DNA from: Gentiana macrophylla
Taxonomy: Eukaryota > Streptophyta > Magnoliopsida > Gentianales > Gentianaceae
Direction: 5' to 3'
DNA length: 64,000 bases
Assembly: GCA_026214975.1 (NCBI GenBank)
Contig: CM047810.1
Span: forward strand, 1,736,001 to 1,800,000
The notes beneath the pieces were generated by a model, which had not been told where the DNA came from, made no database searches, and saw only the letters and a list, made by a program, of their open reading frames with translations. Numbering within the stretch: position 1 is the stretch's first letter; every line of letters begins with the position of its first letter. A program made the translations under genes and the position numbers. Of this stretch, positions 1 through 12,032 are shown one piece after another.

Positions 1-1625
1 CACGAGGTTATCAAGAAGGCGTTATCTGGAGAAGAGTCCTTCATGAAAGTTGTAGAGTTTCTCGAGACCTTAATTTTGGCATTTCGTTTGCAATTTTTGG
101 AGGGCGAACTCGAGATATGAATTTTAGAAGTTTAATAATTATATATAAAAAATAATATCTTCACCGCATACGTCTTGAAGAGATCAAGTCGATGGGAGTA
201 ATCATTAGTCCGGACCGAGCCGGCCTAATACCGGACCGTCCGGCCTTGAGACCTTTGCCTATATAAGGAATGCATCGAGAGAACGGATCGAAGTGTACCA
301 TATATATACATCCTATATATATATATATATCTCTCTCTTTTTCTTTTTAATTTTAGTAGTAGTTGTAAATAAGGCCTTACTGTAATAATGTAGTTTTAGT
401 ATCGTTATAATGCTCGGGAAAATCTCGGAAGTCGGTTTTGCTAAAGAAGTTGTAATGTCCGGAAGATACGATTTACGAATCAACTCAGTATTCGGGTAAC
501 TTTTCTTAAGTATTTATGTTTGTTTTATATTTTTCGTTGTTATAATGTTTTTAGGCTAAATATAATACCGCCAAAACTATGTAATCGGTTTTATTTCGAT
601 CTTTTCGTTAAAGAAATGTTGTTAAGTTAAAATGACTAAAATTGAGTTAATTGAATCTTTTTCTATTTTGATCGTATTCGTATTGACATCTTTAACCGAT
701 CTGAGGAATTCATAATCTAATTATGAATTGACGCCTCGTAGTCAGGATATGAGATAAAAGATAGAAAAACCGGAGGGTAAAATTGGCCGTGTGAATAACG
801 TGATAACGGAATCCGATTTCCTACCCGGGGGTAAATTTGTTTTGGGAGAAATGAATTTTATTATAATTTGTACTCGAGATCGTAATAATGTTAAATCATC
901 AGTTTAATTGAAACTTAAACCGAAAGTTAAATCGTCCGGCTTTGACAACCGGAGCCTTTAAAATAAAATTGACCGTTTGACGAACGGAATGACTCCTTTT
1001 ATCTAAAGGTAGATTTGTACTGGGACTGTTCGAGATTAATTCGTTTACCGTAAATAGATTGTGGACCTTGGATCGATGCAATGGACATATGACAATTTCA
1101 TACGCTCGTGTGAGGAGGAATTGTTTACCTCGAGAGTGCACCGCTTCACTTACTCAATTGGACCTAAAATAAAAGGAGAGATCGAACACATTTCAATTAA
1201 TCGAAAAGATCGTATAAACCAATTATATAAGTTTTGGCCGCTCTCTAAAAATATCTGCATTTAATATATTGGTACCTATATATTTATATCTATATATATA
1301 CTTTGCAATTTATGTACATCTATATATATTTATATATCTATATATATTATATTAGAATAACTTTTAAATTACGTATTTATTTTATGTTGACTAGAATAGT
1401 AGTGATCTGTGTTATAAAATTGCGATTTAGATCGAGTTAATAACAGCTCTTTGGTGTTTAACCACACGTAAAAGAAATTACCAAGTTCCCTGAGGATTCG
1501 ACACTCTGACTCACCATACTAGCACCACAATTTGACCCGGTACACCGCCGGTTAGGATCTCAGATAGCCTAGGTAATGTCCGTCGACTTTCTCGCCGTTC
1601 CAAGGTTAGGTTTAGGTCTGTCAGC
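1..1625 (+). repeat. 5' LTR of the Athila element (3' portion only)
   Basis: The sequence repeats 15961-17586 at high identity, base for base over long runs with scattered small indels. It holds a GC-rich CCGGACCG cluster (209-245), a TATA box (TATATAAG, 260-267), TA microsatellites near 301-332 and 1270-1350, and ends just before the primer site at 1630. The LTR start lies left of the window. By comparison with the second copy, about 1.9 kb of LTR is missing here. Confidence 0.88.
209..267 (+). promoter_or_regulatory. LTR promoter: bipartite CGGACCG motif plus TATA box
   Basis: Two CGGACCG blocks (211-217 and 232-238) are separated by GCCGG and an AT-rich spacer and followed by CCGGCC. TATATAAG at 260-267 lies about 15 bases downstream. 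The same arrangement occurs in the second LTR (16170-16229). LTRs carry the element promoter, so this is the likely core. The GC-rich motif also recurs at 8722-8760 and 11013-11048. Confidence 0.6.
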
Positions 1626-1629
1626 TCTT

Positions 1630-1647
1630 TGGCGCCGTTGCCGGGGA
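1630..1647 (+). other. Primer binding site, tRNA-Asp type
   Basis: TGGCGCCGTTGCCGGGGA is the primer site typical of Athila elements, complementary to the 3' end of tRNA-Asp including CCA. It lies directly after the LTR and fixes the element's orientation as plus. Confidence 0.85.
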
Positions 1648-1830
1648 ACGTCGCTAATTTCTTTTTTTTGTGTCTATGGTTACTACTTGTATTAGCTTAA
1701 AATTCTCGAGAATAAGTCAACACTTTTCTTATCTCATTTCTATTTTATTTTTCGTTGGTTGTTACCTTATAGGAAAATTACCAATTTTTACTACTATCAA
1801 TTTCTAGTTATTTTCTATTTTCGTTAGTTG

Positions 1831-2960
1831 ATGACCAGAAGTGGTAAGGCCCCTCTCACTCCTTATAAGCCTGACATAAACACTTACGAAAGGCGCTTAA
1901 GTAGAGAGTAAACGCGTCATACTAGTCGGAAATCGACCAAGAATCATCTTCAAACAAAATACGAGAATGGTGAAATCGGTGATGAAACACCGAACAAGAA
2001 TTTGGAACATGCTCTGTGGCATGGACAAAACCTGTTAACCATAATAATAATAATAATAGAAATAATCAAAATCGGAACCGAATAATCGTAATAATCCACC
2101 AAACCCGAGACTATCTCGTGATCAAACCGTAGAAGAAACCAGGACTAATAATCCCATACTTTTACCTAATGAAAGAGCGAATAATTTGAAATTAAATCTC
2201 ATCTTTTGGTTTAATTGACGCAAGAGCCCAATTCTAGGAGAGGATGATGAAGATCCACATCATCATCTCTATCTTTTTAAGAATCAGGTCTGACCCAAAA
2301 GTCAAGGTGCTCATAAGGAATTAACGAGGATGACTATGTTTCCTTTTTCTTAAAAAGGACGAGCCCGAGATTGGTTTATGTCTCTTCCACATCATTCACT
2401 TACAAGTTGGGAGGAGATTCAAACTGAATTTACAAAACAATATTTCACTCTGGGACGAAATTTGGAATTAAAAGTAGAGGTTGCTAACTTTAGACAAGGA
2501 TCCGAGAAACTCTTGGGAATGCGTGGGAAAGGTTTAAAAATTGTTAAGAGCGTGTCCCAATCATGGTTATTCCTTAGATATGCAAATTCAACTCTTCATC
2601 GTAAATTGAGAAAAGATTCACGTGCGGATGTAGATCATGCATGTGGTGTTCGTTAATGATGAGTGAAGCTCAAAACAGTTTACGATGCTATAGAAAAGAT
2701 TTCCAAAAATAACGAGAATGTGGGAAACCGGTTCTAGCACCGTAAAAGTAGCTTTGCAGAGAGAATGTACGTCTAATACGGAAGTTCTAGCACACTTGGA
2801 GAATTTGAGTAGGAAATTTGATGGTTTACAAATGAATAAGAACCAAAATTCGAAAATAGTACACCAAATGAATACTCAAGTCATGATAATGTGTCATTAG
2901 GGAGTGAAGAACCAACAGGATATTCAAGAGAGGAGGTGAGTTTTCTTGAAGAAAGATAGA
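1831..2960 (+). pseudogene. Athila gag, broken
   Basis: An ATG at 1831 opens a short reading frame (MTRSGKAPLTPYKPD) that stops after about 26 codons. Gag similarity resumes in other frames, clearest at 2378-2656 with LPHHSLTSWEEIQTEF and a conserved segment ending HACG. The better-kept copy at 18295-18693 lets the breaks here be seen: several one-base indels, including within the stretch after LRKDSRADVDHA. The continuation at 2718-2900 has the coiled, polar look of the gag C-terminal part. Gag would form the particle core. This copy is non-functional. Confidence 0.75.
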
Positions 2961-3669
2961 ATTTGAACAATGCATATTCAAACTCGTTTAATGCTATTAG
3001 AAGAGATCATCCTACTTATCGATGGTCCGAAAACCCTAGTAAGCCAGGACAACCGCCATATCCAAATCCCATATAGGAATAATAACCAAGTTTATCAAGA
3101 AAATACATCTAATCGAATTTACAGTCATTACCAAGATCCTATCCTCAACATACCACTCAAAGTATACCAAGACTCGTAGTTCAACTCAACTGCGAAAGGA
3201 GTTGAAAAATGGGAAAAACTAATGGAAAATATGATGGGTGTAGTATCTACTCAAGCTAAGAATATGGAAACAATGATGACTTCTATTGGTTCGATCACTA
3301 AAGATATGAGTACAATAAAAACATCTATGAGTGGACATGATACCGAATGAGAACGATAGAAGCTTCATTGAGGAATATGGAAGATCATTTGAGTAGGGAA
3401 GGTGAACGTAACAACAAGTAGACCCCAGGAGGATTACCAAGCAACACCGAAAGAAACCCGAGAGAGGTAAATGTTGTGAGTTACGAGAAGTAGGAAGCTC
3501 GATGGAAGCAATGGAGTAGAAAACTTCGGGAATAATGAAGTAGAAAATGATTTAGATGGAAAGAATGATGAAACTAAAGATGAAATTGAATTCATCGATA
3601 AGGAAGAAGAAATTATAAATAATTTCTTGAAAAGGAATAAAGTTTGGAACACGAAAATGAAGGTGAAAA

Positions 3670-4619
3670 TTGGGTAAAAATCCTAGGATTTTGAAAGACC
3701 CTATGGATAAAGATTTAAGGAATTTATTCAAGGAACATGTTAGAATAGATGAGAAACAGGAAGAACCGAAAAAATCTGAAGTAGAGATTGATTCAGGGAA
3801 CAATTTAAAGGAAAAAATTCAAGAACTCAAAACATGGCGACTAAGTAATACTCAAAGGTTTAAGGAAAAAGGAAAAGAGAAATTGACTAAGGAGCCAAAG
3901 GTTATAGATTTAGAATCTTTACCTTACCCTCCTAAAGATCAAATCAAAAAGGCAAAAACTGATAAGAAGTATGCTCGTTTCCTTGATACTTTTCGTCATC
4001 TTCATGTTAATATCCTCATTATTGAAGCTCGATTAATATACCGCCTATGGAAAGTTTCAAAGATATACTATCAAATAAGAAAAAATTAGAGGAATATGAG
4101 AATATATGCCTAAATGAAGAATGTTCTGCAATTCTGCAGCATAAGTTACCACCTAAACTGAAAGATCCTGGAAGTTTTACGATTCCATGTGAAATTGGAG
4201 GATTTCTGTTTAAGAAAGTCTTATGTGATCTTGGAGCTAGTATAAATCTCATGTCTTATGAGGATTATAAAAAGCTAGGCATAGGAAAGCTTACTAAGAT
4301 CGAATGACTCTGCAAATGGCGAGATAGATCGATTAAGTACCCTAAAGGAATGATTAAGGATGTCTTGGTTAAAGTAGACAAATTCTATTTTCCAATAGAT
4401 TTTATAGTTATGGAAATGGAAGAAGGATATTCAGCGCCTCTTATTCTAGGTCGTCCATTTCTAGCTACAGGAAGAACTTTAATCGATGTTCATAAAGGAG
4501 AGTTAATTTTGAGAGTCAATGAAGATGAAGTTGCTTTCAATATTTTCAAAGCTATGAACCATCCATATACATCACCAGAATCATGTTCTTTTATAGAAGA
4601 TATTCATTCTCGCCTATGA
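3670..4619 (+). pseudogene. Athila protease region, frameshifted
   Basis: A lysine-rich linker (3670-4010) leads into the aspartic protease in another frame at 4047-4307, with IPCEIGGFLFKKVLCDLGAS containing the catalytic DLGAS motif. The fold continues at 4350-4619 with ILGRPFLATGRTLIDV, the expected second half (ILGRPFL). At least two frame changes separate these pieces. The protease would process the gag-pol polyprotein. It is not expressible as one chain here. Confidence 0.75.
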
Positions 4620-4919
4620 TAATCGATTACCAACTTTTGAAGACAGATTAGAAGAATGCTTAACTCTGTCTTCATCTATAAAGAAGATGAGGAAGACATT
4701 GAAATGAAAGAGATAATCCTTTCTCTAGATAAAGGAAGCTTTACTTTTAAGCCACCATGGCATAAGTATTTGGAGTTAGAACTAGAAGGACCGGTTCTTA
4801 AATCGTCAATAGAAGATCCGCCAAGAATGGGAATTGAAGCCGTTACCTTTAAATCAAATATGCTTTTCTTGAAACTAATAACCTATTACCGATTATTATT
4901 TCATCAACTTTAACTGAGC

Positions 4920-5760
4920 AGCAAGAAGATCAATTACTTAGAATGTTAAGAAAGCATAAGAAAGCTTTTGGATGGACAGTTGCCGATATTCGAGGTATTA
5001 GCCCCGAGATTTGTGTTCATAAGATAATTTTGAAAGAAGATGATAAACCTTGTATTCAACATAGCAACGCCGCCTCAACCCGAATTTACGCTAATCGTTA
5101 AGAAAGAGGTGATTAAGCTATTAGAAATGGGAATAATCTTTCTATATCGGATAGTGAATGGGTGAGTCCAACTCAAGTTGTACCAAAGAAAGGAGGTTTC
5201 ACAAAGAAAGAGAATGATAAGAATGAATGGATTCCAACAAGGGAAATTACAGGTTTATCGAATGTGCATTGACTTTAGAAAACTAAATGATCATACTAAG
5301 AAAGATCATCATCCGCTTCCATTCATAGTTCAAATGTTGGAACGTTTAAGTGGTCATAAGTATTACTGTTTCTTAGATGGTTATCCAGGATATTTACAGA
5401 TTTTCATTGCAACAGGAGATAGGGAAAAGACTACTTTCACTTGTCCTTATGGAACTTTTGCGTATAAAAGAATGCCGTTTGGTTTATGTAATGCTCTGCT
5501 TTCGTTTCAAAGATGTATGATGTCTATATTTTCTGATATGGTTGAGAAATTCTTAGAAATTTTTATGGACGACTTTAGTGTTTATGGAGATTCTTTTGGT
5601 AAATGTTTGTCGCACTTAGAAAGAGTTTTACAACGTTGTGAGGATACCAATTTAGTTCTAAATCGGGAAAAATGTCATTTAATGGTATCGGAAGGAATTG
5701 TTTTAGGTCATAGAATCTCAAAATAGAATTGAAGTTGATAAAGCTAAAGTCGAGGTGATT
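4920..5760 (+). pseudogene. Athila reverse transcriptase, frameshifted
   Basis: The main open segment (5178-5726) contains CIDFRKLNDHTKKDHHPLPF, the LDGYPGYLQI block, TFTCPYGTFAYKRMPFGLCNA and the catalytic FMDDFSVYG. These are in order for a Ty3/gypsy RT. FMDDFSVYG is characteristic of Athila, where other gypsy lineages have YVDD or YIDD. The upstream part (4920-5170) matches the start of the RT domain in other frames and has stops. The domain is recognisable but interrupted. Confidence 0.82.
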
Positions 5761-5779
5761 GAAAAATTACCACCACCAG

Positions 5780-6345
5780 CTTAATCTAAGGACTCTAAGA
5801 GGATTTCTTGGACATGCAGGATTTTATAGAGATTTATTGCAGATTTTTCAAGATAGCAAAGCCTCTAAGTCATTTACTTGAAAAAGAAGTACTTTTAACT
5901 TTGATAGTAAATGTATGGAAGCATTTAAGACCTTAAAAGCGAAGTTGATTACTGCACCAGTATTGGTAGCACCAGACTGGGATTTGCCTTTTGAGATTAT
6001 GTGTGATGCAAGCGATTTAGCTGTAGGAGCTGTTTTAGGTCAAAGGTATAACAAAATTCTCAAAGCTATTTACTATGCATCCCACACATTAAACGCAAAT
6101 TTCGACTTAATTATGCAACTACAGAAAAAGAACTGTTGGCTGTAATTTTTGCCTTAGATAAGTTCAGATCTTATATTGTTGGTTCTAAGGTAATAATCTA
6201 CACAGACCATTCAGCTCTGAAGTATTTACTAAGTAAGAAGGATGCGAAACCACGTCTTCTTAGATGGATTCTCCTACTTCAAGAATTTGATATTGAAATT
6301 AAAGATAAAAAATGAAGTGAGAATGTAGTAGCAGATCATCTAAGT
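5780..6345 (+). pseudogene. Athila RNase H, frameshifted
   Basis: FEIMCDASDLAVGAVLGQ (catalytic D in CDASD) opens the RNase H domain in the frame beginning at 5915. A frame change near 6115 leads to [18 protein letters not shown] and then [16 protein letters not shown], followed by the VADHLSRM tail. These are the standard RNase H blocks of Ty3/gypsy pol. A stop near 6315 precedes the tail. Confidence 0.78.
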
Positions 6346-6603
6346 AGAATGGAGACTGAGGAAGAGATAGGGAATGAAATTAAAGATTCATTTCCTGATG
6401 AACAACTATTTAGAATAGATACTCCTTCAACCATGCAGTTATTAAAAAATAGAATTCCTTCTAAGGAAATCTCACCTTGGTTTGGAGATATCATTAATTA
6501 CTTAACTCATGATTATATTCCGTCTCATTGGACTTGGCAAATGAAAAGAAATTCTTTTACGACTTAAAATTTTATTCTTGGGAGGAACTGACCTTTTCCG
6601 TAA

Positions 6604-7779
6604 ATGTTCGGATGGGATAATCGAAAATGTGTGCCTGATAATGAAATTTTAGGTATTTTATCGTTTTGTCATGATCGTGAGGCGAGAGGTCATCATGGAG
6701 GATGGAAAATCGCTTTTAAAGTTTTACAATGTGGTTTTTATTGGCCTACACTATATAAAGATGCTTATAAGTATGTTAAATCTTGTGAATCTTGTCAAAA
6801 ATGGGGAAATGTATCTAAAAAACATGAAATGCCTATGCAACCTATTTTAGAATGTGAGTTATTTGATGTTTGGGGTATAGATTTCATGGGACCTTTTCCT
6901 ATATCGTTTGGAAAAAGATTTATTCTTGTAATAGTAGATTATGTTTCAAAATGGGTAGAAAGTCAAGCTCTTCCCACTAATGATACCAAGGTTGTCATAC
7001 GATTCCTTAAAAGAACATATTCACTAGATATGGCATTCCAGGGCAATCATTAGTGATAGAGGTTCACACTTTTGTAATAGACCATTTACTAAGTTAGTTG
7101 AGAAATATGGTGTAACGCATAAACTAGGAACGCCCTATCATCCGCAAACTAGTGGTCAGGTAGAGGTGTCCAATAGAGAGATCAAAAGAATCGTGGAAAA
7201 AACAGTTGATTCAAATCGTAAAAAGCGGGCGCTTAAATTAGATGATGCGTTATGGGCGTGCAATGCGACTTTTAAAACACCAATTGGTTGTTCTCCTATA
7301 AGCTAGTCTTTGGTAAGTCTTGTCATCTCTCAGGTTGAGTTAGAACACCGAGCCTTCCGGGCTATTAGATTTAAATTTCGATCCTAAGGTTGTCGGTGAT
7401 CATAGATTGCTTCAATTGATGAACTAGAAGAATTTCGTCTCGATTCTTATGAAAACGCTTTCGAATCTACAAGAACGCATGAAAATCTTTCCATGATAAG
7501 AGAATCTTTAAGCGTGAGTTCCATGTAGGTGATCGAGTGCTTTTGTACAATTCACGTTTAAAGTTGTTTCGAGGTAAGCTTAAGTCGAGATGGACAGGTC
7601 CATTTAAAGTAACACGGGTTTACAAAACTGGAGCTGTTGGACTAACTGATGGAAATACAACTTTTATAGCCAATGGCCACAGAGTAAAGTTATTTGTGGA
7701 GGGAGAAGGAATCACACCGAAAGAAGAAATAATGCTCTTGATTGATCCCCGACAAATTGAAAAAGCAGAGGAAAAATGA
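6604..7779 (+). pseudogene. Athila integrase, frameshifted
   Basis: The HHCC zinc-binding part is visible as [12 protein letters not shown] followed by CESCQK. The catalytic core follows with WGIDFMGPF (first D), then in another frame [11 protein letters not shown] (second D) and GQVEVSNREIKR (catalytic E). The C-terminal part at 7537-7779 has LKSRWTGPFKVTRVYKTGAV, the usual end of gypsy integrases, and no chromodomain. The core is interrupted by a shift near 7045 and a stop near 7305. Integrase would insert the DNA copy into the genome. Confidence 0.82.
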
Positions 7780-7909
7780 AAAACTGAAAAGCAGAGAAAC
7801 TGGAATCAGCCGAATACCAGGTGCTATCTATCTTTACTCTACTTTTCTGTAATTTTAATTATGTTTAAACTCTTTTCGTCTTTTACCGGATAGGCGTAAA
7901 AGAACCTGG

Positions 7910-8125
7910 ATGTCTTTTTTAGATAGAATAGGAGTTTTTATTTTACTTTTGAAATTAGGCCTTGATAAAGATGTCGCGTTTTCTATAGAAGCTTTAGTTT
8001 TTGAACAAAACAAGAAATTGTTGAGAGAGATCAGATTGAGGGAAGTATGTAATGGAACATCAAGAAGTGCGATAAAAGAAGGGGCAAAGTTTCTAATGAG
8101 ATCTGCGAATCTGTGGAAAAAGTGA
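7910..8125 (+). CDS. Small unrecognised ORF after integrase
   Basis: A 71-codon open frame starts MSFLDRIGVFILLLKLGLDK and ends ANLWKK. I do not recognise it. It lies inside the retroelement between integrase and the extra ORFs and could be the decayed start of an element protein or chance. Confidence 0.2.
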   Translation: MSFLDRIGVFILLLKLGLDKDVAFSIEALVFEQNKKLLREIRLREVCNGTSRSAIKEGAKFLMRSANLWKK

Positions 8126-8339
8126 ACATGTTGGACGTTGTGGGAAAAACACAACCAAATCCCAGGATGAGTGTTTGAATATTGTTAGGAAGGAACGATT
8201 AGGTGGTTATCCGAAAATCCCGATGGAATTCCGAGAGATAATTCAAATGCCTCGCTTTTGGGAGTTAGGTTGATTGAAGCGTTATATCGAACTTTGGAAG
8301 ATTTAGAAATCAAGAGTCGAGAACCCTTAAGTTTTGAGT

Positions 8340-8695
8340 CTTTTATTTTATATTATTTTATAAAATTTTCGCATAACTTCCGAAATTTTATAATTGGATC
8401 TTTATGAAAATTTGAGGAGTTTTATAAAAGTTTTATAAAAGTTGTTTTTAGTTTTAATTTAAATGTTTTATAAGGGTTGATATAAATTTATTAAATTTTT
8501 ATAAGCTTTTATTAAAGTGTTATAAAGGTTTTATTAAATTTTTAGAAATTGTTATAAAATTATAAAAGTTCCTTCAAATTTTATTTTTAGTAAGTTTTAA
8601 AATTTTATAAACTTATTTTTAAGATTTTAATTAAGTTTTATTAGAATTTGTATAAGTTTTATTCAAAAATCATAAAAAAAAAAAAAAAAAAATTC
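8340..8695 (+). repeat. AT-rich degenerate TTTTATAAA repeat region
   Basis: About 350 bases of imperfect repeats built on TTTTATAAA/G with spacing of roughly 15-30 bases, ending in an A run near 8672-8691. No coding content is seen. It separates pol from the internal promoter-like segment. Confidence 0.6.
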
Positions 8696-8721
8696 GAAAA
8701 AGTAAAAATGAAAATTTTGGG

Positions 8722-8776
8722 CACGGACCGATCCGCCTTAACCCGGACCAGTCCCGGGTCTAAAAACATAAAAAAG
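8722..8776 (+). promoter_or_regulatory. Internal CGGACCG module upstream of extra ORF 1
   Basis: CGGACCGATCCG and, after a short spacer, CCCGGACCAGTCC repeat the bipartite motif of the LTR promoter. A weak TATA-like CATAAAAAAG follows at 8767. Downstream lies a pyrimidine-rich stretch (8870-8960) like a plant 5' leader. A possible intron follows (GT near 9041, AG near 9196) just before the ATG at 9197. A promoter role is inference. Confidence 0.4.
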
Positions 8777-9196
8777 ACAGGACCATTCTTTTCTTCTTTC
8801 TTCTTCCTAATTTTTTCTTTACTGACCTTTGCACACACACCAAACCCCACCATTACGAAATTTTTTTACTTTTCTTCCACAAAACTTCATCTCACACTAC
8901 ACCATTACTTAATTTCTTCTCATTATCATCTCTCTCTTCAACACAAATTAAAAAAATTCAAAAGGGTCAAAAACAAGCTCCATTTCATTCCGACTTTTTG
9001 AACTTTTCCGCCTACTTTTCAACGTTTTCTACATATTAAGGTATAATTTAGTTTATTTAGTTGTCAATTTCAGTATTTTTCATAATTTTTTAGATTAATT
9101 TCAACTGTTTTGATTTTTGAGTGTGTTGTGACATTTTTATTTTTTGTTGTTTTTGTTGTTGCTTTTGTTGTTGATTGGCATTACCAATATCGTAGA

Positions 9197-10651
9197 ATGG
9201 TGAGTCGAGTACTGAGTCTCAAAAAGAAAATCAAAATTCCAATTTCAACTCCCGTCGTGGCACGATAATTTTATCATCTGAGGAAGAAGCCGTAAGCTTT
9301 GAAAAAACCGCATCACCTGAGGCTAAGAAAGCGTATAAGAAAATTTATAGTAAGTGTGATGTTCTGGTTGAAAAAGGATTAGACTTGGATGACTTAGGTG
9401 ATGAAGTTAAAAATATCTTTAAAAGCGTCGGTGGTTAGATTTAGCGACCCGAAGGGAAGGGAGATTAACACGACTATAGTAGCTGAGTTTTATTCGGTTT
9501 TATCTACTTTGTCGGAAAAACGACTTACTCGATCGAAACTGTACTTTTTACGAGCGAAAAATATTCCTTTTAACCTGCCGTCATTAATGCAATTTTAGGA
9601 GTTGAGGTTTTTCCGATGAGGAGGATTACAGGGTAGTTTATAATTTAGATGATCCTGCTAGTTTTGAAGCGGATCGCCTGAGCCCCTGGTCGTTTTGACC
9701 CGACCGCGGTGTGGGTTGAAAATCGGTTTAATTACGGAACTGTTTTAGAGGTTTGAGGGCAATTAAAAGATTTATTAGCCATAATCTCTATCCTTCTAGT
9801 AAACATACCGCTTTTGGAAAGGAAGATGTTTGTATCGCTTGGCTATGGTAAATGATGTTAGAGTGGATGTTGGAAAGGTCATGTTTAAAAGAATTTTTGA
9901 GAGTATTGTCATCGCTGCAGGACCGAGGAGTCATCTATACTTCCCTTTGTTTTATCTCTCGATTTATGTCGTAGGTTGGGAGTACCATTCTGCCTAATGA
10001 CAAGTTATCTCTGGTGATGGAAATCGATTGGACTAGTTTGACTAGTCTTCCGGATGGTAGTATTAGCTCTTTGCTTAGAAGACGTCAAACTCGGCCATGG
10101 CTCCACCGCTTTTACATCTTCTTCTTTTCCATCTTTTTCTAGTCACCTCAACAAACTCCTTTCTCCAACACTATCACATATGACATGTTTCAATCTTTAG
10201 TAGATGATGTTGCACGTGGTCAAGCCAATGTGGCTTTATTCATTTGAAAGTACTAGGCGGTGGTGTGATGATATTCGTAGAGGTTTAAGAAGGAACGGCG
10301 CTTGCTTCAGTAATCCTACTTTTGATGATCCCGCCTATCCACCTTGTCGATCGATTCTTATACCTTACCACGATGGGAAACACCTATTCCACCACCTTCG
10401 AGCTTTCATCCATCGTCATATCCTTTTGGAAGCCAATCTAGTGGGACAGGTGTATTTTCGACAGGTGTTCAGAGACCAACGATGTCGAGTTGGGGAGGAT
10501 TCACTGAGTTTGCACATGTCACGACTGGCATGAGTTCGATGGGTCTTGATAGTTCAGTCAGGACCACGACTACAGTTCAGCCATCAGCTTCTCAGTCGTT
10601 TCCGAGTTCGAGTTTTCAAGTTGATCCTGAGGAAGACTACGATGAAGATTG
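9197..10651 (+). pseudogene. Extra ORF 1 of the Athila element, broken
   Basis: From 9197 the reading runs in shifting frames: an acidic serine-rich N-terminus, then VEKGLDLDDLGDEVKNIF, then REINTTIVAEFYSVL and YFLRAKNIPFNLPS. The layout and wording resemble the 'putative plant transposon protein' domain (Transposase_32-like) found downstream of pol in such elements. The remaining part to 10651 is rich in Pro/Ser and acidic residues and ends DPEEDYDED. Frameshifts and stops interrupt it. It shares LEKGL-LD-L and INT-IV-EFYS blocks with the second extra ORF. The function of this family is not known. Confidence 0.55.
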
Positions 10652-11012
10652 AATTTAATAATTTATTAAACATTTTTATTGCGCTTTTTATTCGACATTT
10701 GTCATTTAGATATTGGTTGGTTTTCATTTTTTCGTTTAGTTTTACAATTGTTTTATAAAAATTTGGTTTGCATTCTAGATCGTTTAGTTTTTATAAACTA
10801 TAAAAATCACAAAAATAATTTTGTATCATTATTGAGTCGTTTTCAAAATATAACTAATGTGTCATTTTATCCGTCCGTATCAAGGTGGATGAATTAATTC
10901 AACCATTATCAAATTATCTTCAAGGCAAGTGGAAGCCTTGTTTCACACGTGAAGTAAAAAAACAAAACACAAGTTGTCTTTTACCTCTGTCCCCTCAGTA
11001 AAAGTAGGATGA

Positions 11013-11122
11013 GGCCGGACCGAGCCGGCATTTTCCCGGACCGGGCCGTGAAGAACAGAAGGCTGAGTCATTCTTGAGTCCGTCTAATGCACACACGTAA
11101 GTTTTTTACTATCTATTTAAGG
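11013..11122 (+). promoter_or_regulatory. Internal CGGACCG module plus TATA upstream of extra ORF 2
   Basis: CCGGACCGAGCCGGC followed after six bases by CCCGGACCGGGCC closely matches the LTR promoter motif. TCTATTTAAGG at 11112-11122 is TATA-like, and a pyrimidine-rich leader runs to the ATG at 11203. The arrangement copies that of the LTR, so an internal promoter is a reasonable inference. Confidence 0.45.
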
Positions 11123-11202
11123 AAGTAAAAGGAGGAGCAACAAATGCTCATATCTTTACCATCTTCAATTTTCCTTCTTTTATTTTATAGTAAACTTTAA
11201 AA

Positions 11203-12032
11203 ATGTCGAACCACTCTTCACCATCGGTTAATTCTTACGAGCCTGATACACCGGATCATCCGGAATCTCAAGCTTCTAACGAGAATATCATTTTACACAA
11301 TCGTTTTGCAAATTCTCCAATCCTATTGGAGAAAGGTTTAAATTTAGATAAGCTTGATCAATGGGGAAAACGATGATTCAAGTTTTGGTTGGAAAAAATT
11401 TGTCGAGACACACGAGAGGTAGGATAAATGTCTCAATAGTGCGAGAATTTTATTCTCGCACTTATGACTACATCTATGATCGATATCACTCAGTTGTTCT
11501 AGTAAGAGGAGTGGATGTTCCTTCTCTTCATCTCATTATCAATCAAATCTTTGAAATTCCACCATCCACGATGCCACATTTTGAAATGCGGTGGGGACTA
11601 CAAAATCCTCTAATCATTTGAATAAAGTACACGAGTCGTTCCAATGTCTGCTTCTCGCTTTTTGATACAAATCACGACATGTCAACACGAGCTTTACTTC
11701 CACATCTAAAGGCGTGGAAGCATTTTATAAATTCTCGAGTTTATCCCACCTGGGATTTTGGAAGTTTGACTGAGAATGAAATGCTTCTACTTTTTGCTTT
11801 GGCATTCGGTGTATTTGTTGATTGGGGTATATTGATTCAAAGGGCAGTATTGGAGTTTGCGATCACGAGAGGTAGTAGGGGGAAGCCTATACCCAATTCA
11901 TGGATGATCTCGCGTTTGTGTATTCTTATGAATGGAGTGGAAGAGCTGGAGACGGATGAAATTTTTCCGTCTAGAGATAGTCGGTTTGGTTTGATACCGG
12001 TTGATACACCGGGTTGTTCGTCTACCATTTAG
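11203..12032 (+). pseudogene. Extra ORF 2 of the Athila element, broken
   Basis: The ATG at 11203 starts a Ser/Pro/Asn-rich N-terminus (MSNHSSPSVNSYEPD) leading to LLEKGLNLDKLDQWGK. A frame change gives RINVSIVREFYSRTYDYIYD and VLVRGVDVPSLHLIINQIFEIP (11361-11621). Another gives ALLPHLKAWKHFINSRVYPT and IPNSWMISRLCILMNGVE (11679-12032). This is the Transposase_32-like plant transposon protein pattern, better kept than in extra ORF 1. Two frame changes make it non-functional. The AT-rich stretch to about 12190 looks like 3' untranslated sequence. Confidence 0.6.

Noticed and set aside
8648..9001. Plus-strand open frame of 117 codons
   Set aside because: Starts in an A run and translates low-complexity leader sequence between pol and extra ORF 1.
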